This document shows positions 32,781-46,421 of a stretch of DNA of 61,867 bases, piece by piece (within the stretch, counting starts at the first letter, position 1; each line of letters starts with the position of its first letter). Location of the stretch: assembly GCA_023375785.1 (NCBI GenBank), contig SZWC01006734.1:69170-131036 (forward strand), in the 5' to 3' direction. The translations under genes were made by a program, and so were the position numbers. The stretch is from Penium margaritaceum (lineage: Eukaryota > Streptophyta > Zygnematophyceae > Desmidiales > Peniaceae). The notes below the pieces were generated by a model. That model was not told the DNA's origin. It worked only from the letters and a program-made list of their open reading frames with translations, and ran no database searches.

Positions 32781-35700
32781 GAGATACTATATCCAAACAT
32801 ATCATTCCCATAAGTTTGTTAACTGTAGTACGATCCTCTGTCATCCCGTTCTCATGTTTTACATAATGATCTATCATTGATTCACCGCTGGTAGTTTGTA
32901 AGGCACTTACAAGTATACAATTGTCTAAGTTTTGGTTAATAATTGGTTTGCTACGATGAGAAGTGCAGATAATCGGGCACACATTTACAGGTTACACATA
33001 TGAGGAAGCGTTGAAGTCATTGGTGCTCAACAAGGGCAGTGCATGTGAAGTCGCGATGTCACGTGTCCCATCAAGAAGCCTTACTGAGAAATCCGGGAGT
33101 TTCTTATAAAGAGATATTTAAGAATTCCGAGCTCTTTCGAGTAATAAAAATTTTACAATCAGCAACAATATTCACAACACTAATGCCAACCGTTCTACAC
33201 GGTGGTCAAAGTCATGAGAAACATCAGTCAAGGAATAAATGACAGTCCAAGACGTTGCCCAACATTCCATCAACGTGCTAGCATACGAAATTGTATAATT
33301 TTTTTTGGTGGGCTATGATTAAATGCACGAAATTACCCACATTAGAGTTAGTGACTTGTGTACTCTAGATATGTAACACTTCCCTCCCCTCTTTTCAGCC
33401 ATAAAAGAGCCACTGATGAGGTCATGACCGTCTCATTATGTAATCATGCGCTACATCGTAGGCCTGTCACTCGATGAGATATTTGGCCCTTTTCCTGCAT
33501 TGTGGATGTTCAAGAATGCCTCAATATCCTCTCCCACTTAGATGTGTGATGGCGGGAGGACCTCCTGTCCAAGGATGTTCTTGCCAGGGTCTCAGTTTAA
33601 CTGAAGACGGCTAACATGGAAATCTAGATAGACGGACATATCATCGGGCAAGCAAGCTTCCTTGTGATGCATAAGAAGTACCAGTATCCAGATGCTAGAT
33701 ATCCTATGATGAGAACCGGCAATGAAGGCTAAGTCTAGCCTTAATTGCAAATGCTCGTATATGTCCCATGCCCAACCATGCATGTGATATTCCTCGATTC
33801 AGGTTTGTTTGCATTCTCGGATAAGAGATAAGATATCCATGGACACAATGTATTGTATCAAGAAATATCTGAATATGATGCACTTTGTGAGTACAGGTCT
33901 TTCTGAAATAAATGGGAACAGGATGTATTCTTAGCTTAATACAATACACAGATGTTGTGATATGTTATTGTGCAAGTTTGATGTGATTGGGGAAGTGATC
34001 TCGACTCTCCATGGTAATGTGCATGTTTTCAAAAAGTATTATTTGTATCTAAACTATTTGGGGGACTTCCAAGCTGTTTCCGTTCACAATGGAGCATCAT
34101 CACCACAAGTGCACTTGGTACCGAACGCACCCATAGAAGAAACAAAAAGTGCACTGGCACTTCAAAAGTGGCAAGGTGGCAACAAGGACACAGATTAAGG
34201 TTTCATGCATCACACGAATTCATCATCCTCCTCCACCTTATCCTCATAAAAGAGAAACTTCCGGTCTTAAGGCGTTTCCTCACGCTGGAATGCGGGTGCG
34301 CAAATGCAAAGAAAATCTGCCTTGGCCCAAGTTCCCTTCACGACATCATGGCTAGCAAGATGCAGCCATGTATCCCAAAACCAAGCACTGGACTCTTCTT
34401 TCAGGATTTCCATGCCAAAGTTTAGGGCCAAGCCACAACAAGTCCGTTATTTGGCCCACAATGCATACAATTATTTGATAATCCCCATGTCAAACGGCTA
34501 CACATTGAGGGTGCAGCAAAGGGGGTGTAACAGGTAAGCATGTCGGGGTAGTTGCTGCAGATCCAGTCCAAGGAACTTACGCATGCGTGATGGTGCCAAG
34601 CAAGCAGGATGAGCAGCATTTCCTTGTCCCAAACTGTTCACACATCCTCTTGTACTATGATATGACAGTAGATAGAACCCACTGGCGAGTGGTTCCTCCA
34701 CTAGCCTCGTAATTTGGGGTGAACTTGAGGTTGCACCAGCGTGAAGGAGCTCTTGGGCATGGCTTCTAAATGGGAGGAAATGCTTAATCTTTCCTCCAAA
34801 AATCAGTTGTAAAGAGAGAATCTTCCTATCATGTTGCAGGTGACAAGGCCAGTGATCTGCCACTTCTCTTCAAGGCCAATGGTAAATGTCTTTACTCCCC
34901 TGAGGTGCATAGGTGTGGTCTGCTGATGGCATTAGTCGTAGACCTGTATGGTGCACATTCAAGATTAAATAAATCTCGATGCTGTAGAGGCTGATCGTGA
35001 CTGCCTGTGAAAAGTCAGCACATGGTTATCCTAGTCTTCAGGTAGTTTGTGGGTGGTTGTAGTTCTGCAGTACCAAGACCACCTTAGTTATCTCTTCACA
35101 AAAATTCAGACCTATGGACATCCAAAATCATGGGATCCAAGCTGCTCCAATACATCAGGTGCATGGGCGGCAATAGATTAAAAGACCTGTTTGGGGAATG
35201 TCTTCCAGTTCATTGCTTTCTCTCAGTAGTGTGCCTCGTAAACCATTTCGAATTCCAGAAACAATGTCATGACGCAAGGCAAGATATGCATTGCATTTTT
35301 GACTGTTGGAGATGGAGGCAGATGCGGGAGTAATGATAGGGGACGTGATAGCATCATGGTACTAAGGCTTAAGAACGAGCGTCTCAAATCAAACCATCCA
35401 GTGACAGTGGACAATACAAGGCAACAAGCAATGGCCATTGGGCCTTGTTGGTCAGCTACGTATGTGGTTCTATTATCCTTCATTACCTTTTAACGGTTTC
35501 TGTAAACATGTGGACCCAAACCAATCGCAGTATGGGCCCTGTTTCCCGCCTGTGGAAGCCCGACTGCCCCACTCTGTCAAGTGGTTGATTAGGAAAACTG
35601 TAGTGAAATGCACTTTGCATCTGTGCTGTTTTCTACTTCCTGCTCACTGTCACTTGCCTTGCTGCTGTTGCCCCAGCTACTGTTGCTGCTGTTGGGTACA

Positions 35701-36195
35701 ACGTTGCTGTTTTTGTTGCTGCCAGTGTGATTGTCACGTGTTGTATTGCTGCTGCTGGGAATGGCATGGATAAAAAGAGCACCTATGTGGAGGCGGATGA
35801 CGGCGGCACTGGACTTTGCTGGGACAAAGTCATCCACCTTTGCCTTTCGCAGCGTATTCAAGTGAGCTCATGACAAGATACTGAAGAAGTTTAAGATGCA
35901 ACCGTGGTTACTCCCTTCTGCATGCGGCCTGTGACTTTGTGATTCCCAGAGCTTGCTAGCTTCTTGTTCAACACTAATGCCATGCTGGAGGGAAACTTCA
36001 ATGGCAATGGGAAAGACTTGGCCTCCTTGTTGAATTTACACATGAAAATTCACGCAGCCTTTTGTGCATTGGTTGCATTGGAGGATGCAAGGACATGCAC
36101 TTTGCGAGGAAAAAATACTGTCCCTTTGGGTGCTGGCGGGAAGTGGATGCTCTTGTCGGACAGCTTGCGCAAGACAACACGCACTTTCCTTGGGT
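32781..36195. other. AT-rich stretch, no gene recognised
   Basis: All frames are short and lack motifs on both strands. Short TGC-rich runs near 35660-35760 give Cys- or Ser/Asn-rich frames by composition only. Confidence 0.5.
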
Positions 36196-36199
36196 GATT

Positions 36200-36200
36200 T

Positions 36201-36246
<46 letters not shown>
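36200..36246. repeat. (GTT)n microsatellite
   Basis: About 15 uninterrupted TTG/GTT units. Frames across it translate as runs of Val, Cys, Gln or Asn and are artefacts. Confidence 0.97.
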
Positions 36247-39200
36247 ATAAATCCATGTGGAGGATTGACAGCAGCTGGGAGTGCCACTTGGCGGGTTGGA
36301 CTGTGAGTGCTTGATGTGTGCCTTGCACTTTACAGGAGTACAAGATACAGGGGTATCGGGAGGAGGACATACAACGGTCATTTGTATGTTTGAATCTTTG
36401 TCAAGCGTGCGATGCAACACGTATCCAGCCAGGGCCAAAAATCCGGAAATTGTGAAACAATCTATTAGAGATACAGGGCGGCTCCACAAGCTGTAGACGC
36501 CCAGACATGTTAAATAGCACTGACAGAATCCTGAGTTGAACTAGTTTGTTGTTGAATTCCAGGGACACACATTTTAATTGAGCAATTTACCACCCAAAAT
36601 TTTCTATTCACCAGAAACCATGAACAAAATGACGGAACATTCAATTGGAGTTTTCTATAGAAACAAAAAATCAAGATCAGTGAGGTACTAAAATTTTCAA
36701 ATACTGGTTTTGCAACCGGACAACCATCACCACACAATTGACCAAATGAGGGTCACGATTGCATGGTGGTGAAATTATTTGTGCTCCCTAAAAAATGAGT
36801 GATTTTTCTTCCTTGTACATTTCCAAGACTTTCAAGTGTTGGTTTTTTACTGGACAGAAGCTACTTGATACATGGGGGTATTGAATGTTTCTTCACAGGC
36901 CTTCTGGTGGTTGGAGGCTGCTAAAGCTCGTGATTTTGTTTGGCATCACCAATGCATGTTGAGTTTTATGACTCATATGAACAGTTTATTCCATTCATAG
37001 CTTGACTTTGTTGTCTTGCGCTCACCAAAATCCTCATATGATTCCACACTTGAGATGACAACAAGCAGATATCCAAAAAATCCTCAGATTTGTTTCGATT
37101 TCGTTCTCTCGACACAATCTCAAGGCGCAACTGTGTTTGCCATTGGATCATTGTGTTTGCCAAACCATCAGTATTTAAAAAAACCCTCCATGGATATGAA
37201 CTGAGCTTTGGGAAATGTTTTTGACTCTTGCAGCTACTGTCGTCCATTTGTATGGGACTAAACACAGGTGAGGGTGCCACTGACCAGTCTTTGTTTAGAA
37301 TCAAAGGAGCGTAATATGGGAGATACCAAAGAAGAGGGGGGGAAAAGGAACTATTCTTTGAATAATATTTAAACTGTGTGTCAATGACTGGAAAATCTGA
37401 TGACAGAATACTCCACAGGAAAAGATGCATGTGATTGGACAATTGGAGCATCTCTCCTTCGGGATAACAACGATGACATTAGTATTTTGAGTACTGAGTC
37501 ATCATTCTGCCACGCAAGGGGCCACACCGCATGATGTTGTAGGAATTCTACGACGTCATTTGAGGATGGCCCTTCGGTGAGGATAAGCCACTTAAGGATA
37601 TCGGGACTTGTTTCCAACAAGAGAGGTTGGGGTCATACTTCTCAACTTCCTTCGCATCCTGTATTATTTGCTTCAACCTCCATTCAGTCCAACCGAGCTT
37701 TGGCAAGATATCTATTTACAATAGGTTTTTCTCTTACTCTGGAAAATGTTGATGCTATCATCATTGGTTTCCATCACTTCATGGAAATCCCACAATTTAT
37801 TACCAATAATGCGTCAGTTTCTGCTCAGGTTACAACAAGCCTCTTTCTTAGCCCCATCGTTAATTGAATGGAAGTCTCCAGACTACCTGGAGCAGTGGCA
37901 CTGGTAGATTCATGAGCACCTTCTGGCAGCATCTCATAACACAACAGAGTAGCTACATCTATCATACAATGACTGTTGCATTCCACCCATGGACTGAAGG
38001 AAAGCCGAGGCAAAGAGTTATATGCTCGGCGAATTTGCACTATATCTGAGACAACCAGGGCCTTTAAAGTCCGGACGGTTAAGATTTCATACAGTTCAAC
38101 AACACTGGCAGACAAGAGTAATGCTTCCTCTTTGTAAATATCAGAGTGGTATCCACATCCCGGATTCATGTACAAACAACAGCCAAATGTTAATTTCTGA
38201 CATAAATATTTCAATAACATATGAGATAAAACACATTGAATTTTGGCAAAATCACGGGCGACCATGAAATGAGCACCAGTATATTACTGCTTGTATATCA
38301 CCTTCATTGTGAAAGATTATTTCCTCCAGAAAAGCATGTGCGTCAAGTTTCGTGGAGAGCAGTAAATGAAACACACGCCAAAATGATTCAAGGCCATTCA
38401 TCTTGAGGGACATGGCTACAACTTCTTCTTCCAAACTTATCCTTTCCATAAACATCATTTTCCATGCTCAATCCCACGTGAGCAATGTGCATCACTATTG
38501 GAGTCCTGGAATGAAGTTCCCTCGTTGGGACATACCATTCCCACCACTTGCCAAAGTGGACGAGGACGCAAATTACAAATCAAAGACATTTTTTACCATC
38601 GATGATGTGGGTAAATTATGAACTGTCTCTCCATGTGGCATATCTGTGGTGTATCACATAATAAACAATAGCCTTGTGTGAAGTTCATCATTTAATGAAC
38701 GACTACATCTGCTGCTAGTGGCAATCACCGTGTGGCATGCTATACAATTACAACAATATGGGGTGAGGGCGTATAATATGTTGCCAGTATGTACGGTCCC
38801 CAAAACTACACAAGTGGGATGAAACAACCTTGTTTTTATGCCCTACAATACAACCATCATCCGGATTATTCATCTGATGCATCCAGTGACTTTGTACTAC
38901 CACTTCAATTCATAAACAAACAAATTCTGTTGTTGCACGGGTCCGGCTCCTAAGTATGTTCTGTCTCCCTTCTACTAGGTGGACTTAAAAGGGCACATAC
39001 ATCCGAGCTTCTGTAAATACGCCCCGCACATACCCTGACTTTCGAGGAAAAATCACGACAAAGGCAGGTGCCTGTGTCGACAGCGCATGTTCAAGCAATG
39101 TCAAGGTGCCATTCTGATGTCCAGTTTATGTCAAAGTTCTAACCTCAATTGTGTCGAAGACTGCTACCCTAGGAGTCACATATGCTATATGCCGATCGAA

Positions 39201-40380
39201 AGGCCAACTCAAGTGAATAGCAAATCGTACAAAAGGCTTACGTGGCTATATATGATCCGGAATGATGCAATATATTCTCTCGATTTGCATCAATTGGTTT
39301 TATGATAATTACCTTTCATTTTTTACGATGGTTTCATGGCGATTCAGTCTTGTTAGAAGCAGGGTTTCCATTCGTCTAGTATGTGTTTATTTGTGGTTTG
39401 TCAAACATGGAGTGTTGGACTACGCGGAGTTCTAAACATTGAACGCTTGCACGTGGCAGCCATGTAGATGAAGAGACTGACTTGAGAATCTCATTTAAAA
39501 CTATTTGACTAGATGATTGTGAACTGAATTCATCACTTTGGTAGGTGACTGCCACCATGGCCATGACGAGGTCACAGATAGGCATCCGGCAGAATTGTGC
39601 TTCGAGGATCGGATTTTCCGCTTCACAAGGACCTATCACGGCATCGGGTACTTACAAAAAAATGCGGCCGTGACCTCATGTCAGAGGTGGGGTCTAAACA
39701 GGCACCTCGGATAATTTTATCCTTTTGAAAAATACTTGTGAAAGAGTCCAGCCACCAATAAAAAAGCAAACAAACAGACTTGCGATCCTTCTTCACTCAA
39801 TGCAGTACTATAATCCACCATCAATTTTGTTTTCAACCAATGTTCATGACCATTGATTGAGGAAATACCCAACAGCTTGGTGAGCTGCTCATCCTATCCC
39901 TCTGGTGATAATATCTACTATTGTGCCAGTTTTGCTATGTTGAAGAGGCGAATACCAAGTGGGGTGGTTTCTGGTCATAGATTGTATGCTTGGATGCAAG
40001 GGAATTTAACATAGTACTCCCTTCTACATCCAATCCTGATACAGGGCTCCCTACTTGTCTTCCCATCAACATCAAGAGCCTTCGACGGTGCCCCATGCCG
40101 GATGCCGCAGATTTCCCGTAGTCATCAAACAAAGGGCGGTGGTGGGCCAGAGAATGGGCTCAAAGAATAGCCGCACTCCCCCCTACAGCCACGGGACACT
40201 TAGGAATAAGATAACTCAATGGAGTCATGGGCCTTTTCCAACAAGCCGTTTGAACTACGTCTAATTTATACAGTTTCACTGGGCATGCTCGTGTCCTCTA
40301 CCACTGCATTATTGTAGACCTACCCAACGTCATTTAGTTGAGCAATTCCTTGGGGTTGTTCAACAAATAAGAGTTTTAAT
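36247..40380. other. AT-rich stretch, no gene recognised
   Basis: Longest frames are about 160 codons, with unremarkable composition and no motifs. The right end may belong to the LTR of the Gypsy relic that follows. Confidence 0.45.
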
Positions 40381-40381
40381 T

Positions 40382-40394
40382 CTTATCAGATCCG
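40382..40394 (+). other. Possible decayed primer-binding site of Gypsy relic 3
   Basis: CTTATCAGATCCG resembles the TGGTATCAGAGCC primer site, about 690 bp before the gag-like frame at 41074. Single weak match. Confidence 0.25.
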
Positions 40395-40838
40395 TGCACA
40401 ACCCTAGAGTCTCCAATGCCCTCCTCCTTTCCTCCCTCCACGGCTTCTCTAGATTCTCTACCAAACCAATCCCGGTACATTTTCTCTAGTCCTTCTGAAG
40501 TCTCCACCCAGCTGACTCCATCCTCCTACCCTAATTCGACACTTGAACCATAGAAATTTTGGGATGAGCCTGTAACATGGACCAACGTTCTTCCTTCCAA
40601 AATCTTAATGGGAACAATATCCACATACCTTAACCACTTAGTGAATTTTACAAAACGGTACCCAAAGCCCCTCTCCAACGCATTACAATACCACTACCAC
40701 TTTTCAGCCAAGGTCTCTCTCCCCCTCTTCAAATGAGGTGGGGGAGGGTGTAGTTCTTTTTGTATCATCTTATGAAATTACTAACTTCCTTTTTTGTTTT
40801 GATTTTAAGAGAATTTTGCATGATCCTTTTTTGTACCT

Positions 40839-40859
40839 GGAGGGTCGATTCGACCCTCC
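40839..40859. repeat. 21-bp palindrome
   Basis: GGAGGGTCGA and TCGACCCTCC face each other around one central base: a perfect inverted repeat in a local GC-rich island. Confidence 0.9.
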
Positions 40860-40940
40860 CTCCTTGCCAAAGAAAACGCTGGTCGAATCAGCCCCTGGCC
40901 ACGGCGAGGGCTGGATGGTAGCCAGACCCTTGCTGGCAAC

Positions 40941-40981
40941 CATCTGGGTGGATGGCCGACGGGCGGCCATCCACCCAGATG
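40941..40981. repeat. Perfect 17-bp hairpin
   Basis: CATCTGGGTGGATGGCC and its exact inverse are separated by 7 bases (GACGGGC). It lies about 80 bp from the 21-bp palindrome, just upstream of the gag-like frame. Confidence 0.92.
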
Positions 40982-41073
40982 TGTTTACAATAGCGGTAGG
41001 AGCGCGCCATAGGTGCAACTGCCACTATAGTAGTATTAAAGGCGTGCCAGCTTTGATGACCTCAAAATGAGCC

Positions 41074-43640
41074 GTGAACACATCCTCCTTCGACAATGTG
41101 GAGATTTCTCATGAGAGCCAGAAATCAATCAAAGGGATCAAGCATACGGAGCAGTTTCTGCATGTCCACAAAGCTCCACCTGGTCAGTTGGACGACCTTA
41201 GCACAACAAAACTTAAGACAAGGCTCTTCAAGGATATGGTCAAGAAGTGGGGCACACAACATCCTTACCTAAGGTGGAAGCTAATGACGTGTGAGGCATT
41301 ACACACAATCATGCATAATGATTACACCCACTACAAAGAGGAATACTGGTTCTTTAATAGACTTGAGGACTTCAAGTAGTTGGATAGCTTGTTTGAGTCC
41401 TACCAACATGAACTCACCACCCTCATGAAGGCAGCCAACAAAATCACCATGAATCATGGTACCTAGAGTACTTGTTTCTAGAGTACTTACGTAATGGTCT
41501 TACAAGCAAGACGCTAGAGAAAAGGTCTACCACTGTGGTAGTGGGCCAATCATGGAAGATTTGGAGGGTATTACGTGGTTACATGAGTAAGGTGTACTTG
41601 ATAGACCTGATGCACAACTCAAAGAAACCTCCAAATGAGCATGCTCTTAAATGCTATAACATGCGCATGGACTCTGCAAAGGTTAGGGAACATATGGAAA
41701 TTTAGGTGGTACTGAGGACAGACAACCTATGGACCCCCTAGTCAAGATGGATGGTAGGATTAAGGCTCCAAACGACAAGCATGGGTGTGACAATAATGAG
41801 TTACAAGAAATACATGAATTTTACATCTTGGTCTTTCACAAAGGGCTCTCCCATAAGTGCATGCAGTCCGGCCACTTTAGGGCTCAGTTTCCTCAAGATC
41901 CTCTTGATGGGCAAAAGGCCACAATATTGGTTGTAATTGCAGCACCTCGTGGGGGTGGTGCAATAGATTTCCATGAACAAGCCTATGGACAGGGTCGTGG
42001 TCATGGTAATGGGCCAGGCCATGGGAAAAGACGAGATCACGATGTGGAATTTCTACATCCGTGAGTGACATAAGTAGGGGAAACTCATGAAGGAATCGTG
42101 GTTGCAACTTTAGGTTCACCTTTTTAGAAAAGGCTATAAAATAATACGAGCTTTAGATGAATTCATGTTTATCACTTCATTTCTCCTCTCACATTAAACC
42201 ACAGTCCATACTTGCTCATTACCATCGTCCGTGAAACTTTGCATTTCTAGCAAACACAAATGACAAAACATGCTTAGTGGTGGTGACACTGACCACTATG
42301 CACCAATTGTACAACCGATTGATTGAAGAAAACGCCCATATGGTGATGAACACAATCACATTCAAGGTACCTTTGGACAATTTTGACCTAAGATACTTGC
42401 CAAATTCACAAACAATCTCAAGACTTAGACTATAATCGGTGAACCATGGGAGTTACAATGTCTAATGTTCCAGTTCTTTTTGTACAACAAACTTGACTTG
42501 CCATCATTGAGTATTTTCACTTGGAAGAGTAAAGGAAACATAACGATGTTGTCTCGCGGTTATCCAGTTGGTCCTCTCATGAACGTGCTGGCTAACACTA
42601 GAGGCGGTAAATCCTTTCTTAGCCACCAATTTATCCAAAATGTGGGCCTGAAATTTAAGCCAGCAGATGGCTTGTTGTCTATAATGACACTTTACGGGTA
42701 CCGTGGTTGGTAGCACATAGCAAGGTTTGCATTCCAAGTTACGCACAAAGAATCATGTTCAATGTGCTTGTCCTGCCTCAACCGTTGGAGGTCGTCTGAG
42801 GCAATCCTTGGCTACAAAATGCTTGAATATGCTTTAAACCAAAGTGTTTCATCCTCCAAAAGGGGTAGCATTGTTGTACCTTGATTGCGAGCATGGATAA
42901 TCTCCAATCTAAGTTAAGGTTCATGCCAACTTTTCTACTATGTACTTTCAAAAAACTGTCCAATAGAGTAATTAGTGTTTCATAACCTAATCATGAGGAG
43001 TGGAGGACAAAGCGAACGAGGAAAAATCGTAAGATATGAATATATGATTGTGGGATTCTTGAATGAATTCCAAAATCCTTTGGCTTGGATTTGACGGGGT
43101 TGGTACACAAGCCACACAACTTGTATACAGTCAGGGGTAACTCATTCGTTTAAACCCATGTATCACCTTCGTCTAACACCCAAACAAGAGGCCAAATGCC
43201 AAATAAAATATTGCCCTACAAAGAGTGGATCAAGTAGAGAAGCTTGCCGTTCGATGTTTCAACCCGTATTGTGAACAAGAAGGATGGTATCTCACCAACA
43301 TGCATAGACTATTGGATGCAAAAAAAGCTCACGATGAAAACTTGATTCTCCTTACCATGGATTGACGGCCTCGTTGATCAAGCCCAAGGCAGAAGTTTTT
43401 TCATCCCTGGATTTGTCTCGGGATAACATTAAGTGTACATCTCAAAATATGGTGTGTCACAATTAGAGTATCTCAAACGCTTTGAAGACATCATTAGTTT
43501 TGGATTTTGTGCATTGGGCTGAAAAACGTGGCAAAAATTATCTAAGGAGAAATGAACCAAACATTCTTTGAGCAAATTGGTTCATTCTTCTCACCGTACT
43601 ATAACTCACTTTTGTGCAACTAATTACTTTCGTTTTCCAT
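41074..43640 (+). pseudogene. Ty3/Gypsy relic 3: gag, protease and reverse transcriptase remains
   Basis: Plus-strand pieces appear in the correct order. A gag-like start is at 41074-41379 (PPGQLDDLSTTKLKTRLFKD). A degraded zinc knuckle is near 41845-41890 (CMQSGHFRAQFPQDP, with two ligands lost). Protease remains are near 42580-42690 (FLSHQFIQNVGLKFKPADGL; the DTG-like triad is now NTR). An ILGNPWLQ-like piece is near 42800. Reverse transcriptase is at about 43070-43460: LPFDVSTRIVNKKDGISP, then CIDYWMQKKLTMK, then LPWIDGLVDQAQGRSFF, corresponding to the VKKKDGxxRxCVDYRxLNxxT region. Stops and shifts abound. The catalytic YxDD region is missing, and after about 43640 the match is lost. Confidence 0.7.
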
Positions 43641-43999
43641 GTTTGCTTAAAGGACTACCAAGTTAATGTAACAATCACTCAAAAAATATAGTGAATTATA
43701 ATTTTCATTCTTCCACTTTAACGCGGTGAAATATTGGGATTGTTTAAGAAATTACATAGCCCAAAGTGCAAAACATTATCTTTTTTAAGATCAGGTTCAT
43801 CTTCACGTCTCTCCAATGCACACCATCTGCAGTCTTGGTTCCAAAAGCTCATGGACTACCCTCCACAAGAGGTGGAGTGTTTTATTTACCACACGACCAA
43901 CTTTTTTCGTCATCTGGCAGATTGTAGCAAGTATTTAGACAGTTGCCGAGAACCTAAAGCAGAATGCTCAAGCTTCACAAATGCGCGTTCAAGCGTTCC

Positions 44000-44092
44000 A
44001 ATAAAAAGAGGGCCGCATGGATTTGAACCGTGGACAAATCTAAGTGCCTCGGGGTTTATCTAAGACGATGACAGGCGCCTTGCTAACCAAAG
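44000..44092 (-). other. tRNA-like sequence (pseudo-tRNA or SINE head)
   Basis: On the minus strand TTTGGTTAGCAAGGCGCC resembles a D-arm with an A box and GGTTCAAATCC matches the B box/T-arm, about 55 bp apart. The bases where the acceptor stem should form do not pair, and no clean anticodon arm was found, so this is not a functional tRNA. Confidence 0.35.
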
Positions 44093-44474
44093 ATTGCCAG
44101 CTTTCAAGTAAAATAATGAAGAGTTTAAATCAGCTTAAAACATTTAACAGATTGAAGGACAACATGATAGTTTACCTTGATGAAAACTTAGTATACTGCA
44201 AAATACTGTATTGCCAGGCATATTTGTCTATAGTAATAATTTTATCCCGTTCAAGTGTGCCATAAGAATTTGTTAGGTTGATGGAAGAATTCCACTTAAG
44301 ATTCCGTGAAGGACAAGGCTTTTTTCTCACTGAGCTGCTTAAAATATTCAATGGTAGGTTGGGTTCAACAAAGTTGCAACGACATTGGTACAACAATGTC
44401 AAGAAGTAAATCAACACATGTCTGAGCGTAGAACCAGCGAGCAGAACAAAGCGAGCAAAGCGAGTAGAACCACG

Positions 44475-46421
44475 TCAAGGGGCGATGACGTCTTCGTCTT
44501 CAGGGATGACGCGATCCTTGAAGAGAAGGCTGTTGGGATCAACAGCCTCCTCAGTAGCAGCTTGGGGAAATGCACTCTCCATGCAAATGTCAAAACCACA
44601 GGCAGGTTAGGCCCGCTTCACTAACGGAATGTTGGCACGCAGCTTGCGCCAGGACTGCAGCACCCAACTCAAACCAATGTTTTGCATCATAGGCATGCCT
44701 ATGTCTAGCTTTCCATGGTTCCCCGTGGCAAGGCTAGCGTGCACTTTGTTGGCGGACCACTCATGGTAGGATGTCTCTATGGCTTCTTTGAAAGGCCTTT
44801 GCAACCCAACATCTGCCGGCTGTGCCTTGGACGTGCAGTCGGCAGAGATGAAGAGGAGGCGTAACCACTTGTAGTTCATCCGGATGAAGTCGCAGGGCTT
44901 GGTCGAGGTGTGGGGCCGCCATGCATCCAACAGTAGGACGAGCTTCTACTTCCCCACTTCCTTCCCTTGGGCAGCACACTACTGCTTGTACCACAGGCTG
45001 GTGACATGCGTGATCCACTCGCGAGTGGTGTGTGCATTGGCCCAATATTTGTTAGTGTGGGTGACGTGGAACCCGCAGTCCTCTTGTGCAATCTGCGAAT
45101 CTGTGTTGTTCGGGTGGCATCGTGGCGTTTTTCCACCATAGATGAGCTGGAGGGGGAGGAAATCAACAGCCATTGACGACGCAACGAGGGCAGTGATCTG
45201 CCTCTTGTCGACCATGGCTTGGATGGCAACCTCCTTCGAACCGGATGGCATGTGAGTGCGGTCACCTGCACCATAACCGAACCATGCATTAGAGGGTGAA
45301 CGACAATGCGTTTCACAAACACTTTGACATAACAGAAGCAACGTCATACGTACCCGAGGGGATGAGACTAACACCGGTGTGGTCTCCACTGATGACGAAC
45401 ACGGGTTCAACGTTGTTCATCACCATGAGGATGGCCACACACTTGTGCATGTCATGGACTAGGGTTTCCCAAGCCGGCGATAAATTCTGCGCCACGGTTT
45501 TCCCACACCTATAGGTCCTCTTCATGTACTCCTTTACAAACTTCTGTGTCCATGAATGTGAAAATATCATGGAACCCTCATTGGCGGGTAGCTCCTCCGG
45601 GTGCTTTGCTTGGGTGATGGCGTGGAGGATGCCACGTAGGTTGGACGAGTTGATGATCGTACCCGCCGCACGCATCTTCGTGAAGTTGACCATGAGAATT
45701 TGTGCAAAGCTGGGATGATGGTCAAGGAATCTTACACGGCCATGATTTCCATGGGTGCGATGCGTTGTTGGACCTTGTACCTTGATCTCCACCACGTGTG
45801 TCGAGAAAGGTAGGAATTTGGGGAGGAGGTCGACACTTGTGGATTCATACCATCCACCAACGGCGGATGGCTCGAGTTGATCATAGACACAACGGCCGCC
45901 CGGCTCAAGGTACAACTTGCGGAGGAGCTTGATGGCTTGGTACGTGTTCTCCCCGGCAAGCATGGCCCAGTGCACACGCAATAGGTGCCCGTCACCAAGC
46001 CAGTTGACGTAGGTACCTCGGATAGTGCTTGCGGGCTTCGACGCTTCCTCGTTGCCATCGATGTCACCCTCGTCGTCCGAGATTTCATCATCGACTACCG
46101 TGGGAGGGAGACAGCATTCCAATGTTGTGTGGATGGTGGTGGGGACTGTCATGGACTCCACAATGCCAAGGCAAGGGACGGTGGGTTCTTGGGGGGACGG
46201 CCAACTGGCCGCTTGGAAGGAACCTTGGACGGCTTGGGATGAATGGCCTCGTGGGCGTCAAACCGGTGGTCTCTCTCGGCGGCCACCTCCTCAAGGTTGA
46301 TGCGCTTGAAACCGAAGTCTGCAAGTGACTTCATGGCGGCATCAGGGTTGTCACAGTGCCTTTGAGGCACGCTTATCCAGTGACCTTGTACTGTCTTTGC
46401 CAGGTGGAACAAAGTCGCCAT
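44475..46421 (-). pseudogene. pogo-like (DDE_1) transposase, copy 1
   Basis: The N-terminal piece (46421-46149) has EEVAAERDHRFDAHEA, then HPKPSKVPSKRPVGRPP. The main piece has TYVNWLGDGHL, PGGRCVYDQL and the first catalytic-type Asp in ISGDHTGVSLIP. A predicted intron (45353-45266) leads to HMPSGSKEVAIQAMVDKRQ and LQLIYGGKTPRCHP. The second Asp is in LLLDAWRPHT and the third in AQPADVGLQRPFKEA. This order matches Tc1/mariner-superfamily pogo/Tigger transposases. The frame changes once between the first two pieces, and TAG stops occur at 44979-44981 and 44946-44948, the second where copy 2 has CAG. The C-terminus runs past another stop to a TGA at 44475. No terminal inverted repeats were located. 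Confidence 0.8.
45266..45353 (-). other. Intron of pogo-like transposase copy 1 (88 bp)
   Basis: Donor GTACGT and acceptor GGTGCAG. The phase-1 join restores SLIPSG-DRTHMPSGSK, the continuity expected for the DDE_1 domain. In copy 2 the donor GTAAGT is kept but the acceptor AG reads AT. Confidence 0.7.

Noticed and set aside
36036..36489. Poly-Gln, poly-Asn and poly-Thr frames on the minus strand
   Set aside because: Produced by the (GTT)n microsatellite in three frames.
43999..44092. Functional tRNA gene
   Set aside because: Acceptor stem does not pair and the anticodon arm is unclear.
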